From: an uncultured Candidatus Saccharibacteria bacterium
GTDB taxonomy: Bacteria > Patescibacteriota > Saccharimonadia > Saccharimonadales > Saccharimonadaceae
DNA: 14,100 nucleotides
Direction of reading: 5' to 3'
NCBI GenBank assembly: GCA_947253405.1
Contig: CAMXZF010000012.1
Location: forward strand, 1 to 14,100
This document shows positions 13,391 through 14,100 of the stretch, in pieces (the stretch's first letter is position 1; each line of letters opens with the position of its first letter). Below the pieces are notes generated by a model, which did not search any database, was not told the DNA's origin, and saw only the letters and a program-made list of their open reading frames with translations. The position numbers and the translations under genes were made by a program.

Positions 13391-14100
13391 ATGGAAGAAA
13401 AAGCACTAAAACCCGCTATTCGTTTCGCTGGTTTTACCGATGCTTGGGAACAGCGTAAGTTTACAGACATCACTTTTTTAGCAGGAGAAAAGAACAGGGA
13501 TAATCTTCCTTTTGAAAGTTATTCCATCACAAATGAGAACGGATTTGTTCCACAAAATGAGCAATTTGAGAATGGTGGAACTATGCGTGAAGCTGACAAA
13601 ACAATGTATTATATTGTTTCTCCAAACTCATTTGCATACAATCCTGCAAGAATAAATGTTGGTTCTATCGGATACCAAAATCTTGATAAAAGTGTGATTG
13701 TAAGCTCATTATACGAGGTTTTTAAGACAACGGCTGATGTGGGCGATAGATTCCTGTGGCATTGGTTTAAGAGTGCTGCTTTTCAGAAAATGATTGAGCA
13801 ATATCAAGAAGGTGGAGTGCGTCTGTACTTTTACTATGACAAGTTATGTATGTGTTCAATAGCACTTCCATCTATTGAGGAGCAACACAAAATAGGTAAG
13901 CATTTGGATATGCTCGACAACCTCATCACCCTTCATCAGCGTAAGTATGACAAATTGATTGTCATGAAAAAGTCTATGCTTGAAAAAATGTTTCCAAAAA
14001 ATGGAGCAACCGTTCCGGAAGTCAGATTCGCTGGTTTTACTGATGCTTGGGAACAGCGTAAGTTCTCTGAGTTGTATGAAAAGGTAAACCGAAAGAATGA
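13391..14100 (+). CDS. hsdS: Type I restriction specificity subunit HsdS, 5' part
   Basis: HsdS picks the two-part DNA target through two target-recognition domains (TRDs). The frame runs open off the window end for 236 codons. It opens with MEEKALKPAIRFAGFTDAWEQRKF, the usual boundary block. TRD1 follows to about residue 155 (ending near YFYYDKLCMCSIALPSIEEQ), and then the conserved helical linker (HLDMLDNLITLHQRKYDKL, MLEKMFPK). A second RFAGFTDAWEQRKF starts the next half at 14025. A good GGGGAG (13377-13382) lies 8 nt before the ATG, overlapping the hsdM end, so translation is coupled. Most of TRD2 is beyond the window. Base use matches hsdM, not the left part of the window. Confidence 0.93.
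   Translation, partial: MEEKALKPAIRFAGFTDAWEQRKFTDITFLAGEKNRDNLPFESYSITNENGFVPQNEQFENGGTMREADKTMYYIVSPNSFAYNPARINVGSIGYQNLDKSVIVSSLYEVFKTTADVGDRFLWHWFKSAAFQKMIEQYQEGGVRLYFYYDKLCMCSIALPSIEEQHKIGKHLDMLDNLITLHQRKYDKLIVMKKSMLEKMFPKNGATVPEVRFAGFTDAWEQRKFSELYEKVNRKN
13424..13461 (+). repeat. 38-bp direct repeat in hsdS, first copy
   Basis: The sequence encoding most of FAGFTDAWEQRKF before TRD1 recurs at 14027-14064 with a single difference (C at 13438, T at 14041). Such repeats at both TRD boundaries are typical of HsdS and can support recombination between specificity genes. Confidence 0.9.
14027..14064 (+). repeat. 38-bp direct repeat in hsdS, second copy
   Basis: This copy, 603 bp after the first, opens the second half of HsdS. 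With 37 of 38 bases identical it would allow deletion or exchange of TRD1 by homologous recombination while keeping the reading frame, because 603 is a multiple of three. Confidence 0.9.

Noticed and set aside
13424..14064. CRISPR-like or transposon repeat
   Set aside because: Only two copies exist, they are in frame in hsdS and encode the conserved domain-boundary block of the protein.

Overview
This is a 14.1 kb piece of bacterial chromosome from a shotgun assembly. The first 43 bases are not biological: positions 10-43 match the Nextera transposase adapter, so the window starts at a contig end. The organism reads UGA as a stop (as in the acyltransferase and hsdM), has AT-rich and compact genes, and uses few strong Shine-Dalgarno sites. 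These traits and the gene set fit a reduced-genome Patescibacteria/CPR lineage, perhaps Saccharibacteria. That placement is an inference and was not checked by any search.

Left part (44-3847): the 3' part of ligA, whose zinc-finger region has no cysteines. Next comes a ~77-nt structured RNA with a perfect consensus promoter and its own terminator, then typA/bipA on the minus strand. Upstream of typA lies a minus-strand tRNA cluster, in transcription order Leu(GAG), Val(TAC), Ala(GGC), Val(CAC), and then a small membrane protein.

Lipid part (3872-8442): a minus-strand operon makes a PlsC-type acyltransferase and then an acyl-CoA/ACP synthetase-like enzyme. Together they resemble a split version of the Aas fusion used to re-acylate lysophospholipids. 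A divergent plus-strand operon carries an unrecognised 475-residue protein and a divergent CDP-alcohol phosphatidyltransferase. This suggests membrane-lipid building or repair from scavenged fatty acids.

Middle part (8439-10426): rarA on the minus strand and a slipin/stomatin gene on the plus strand diverge from one palindromic -10 region. By position, rarA looks leaderless.

Right part (10436-14100): a broken, start-less fragment carrying the DECHRS motif of type I restriction HsdR subunits, then hsdM and the 5' part of hsdS. The hsdM-hsdS block differs in base use from everything to its left: CTAG is common before about 10,650 and nearly absent after. This suggests horizontal gain of the restriction locus, or less likely a chimeric contig. 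The hsdS gene holds a 38-bp near-identical repeat flanking its first target-recognition domain, which could allow specificity switching. I see no CRISPR array, insertion sequence or rRNA.
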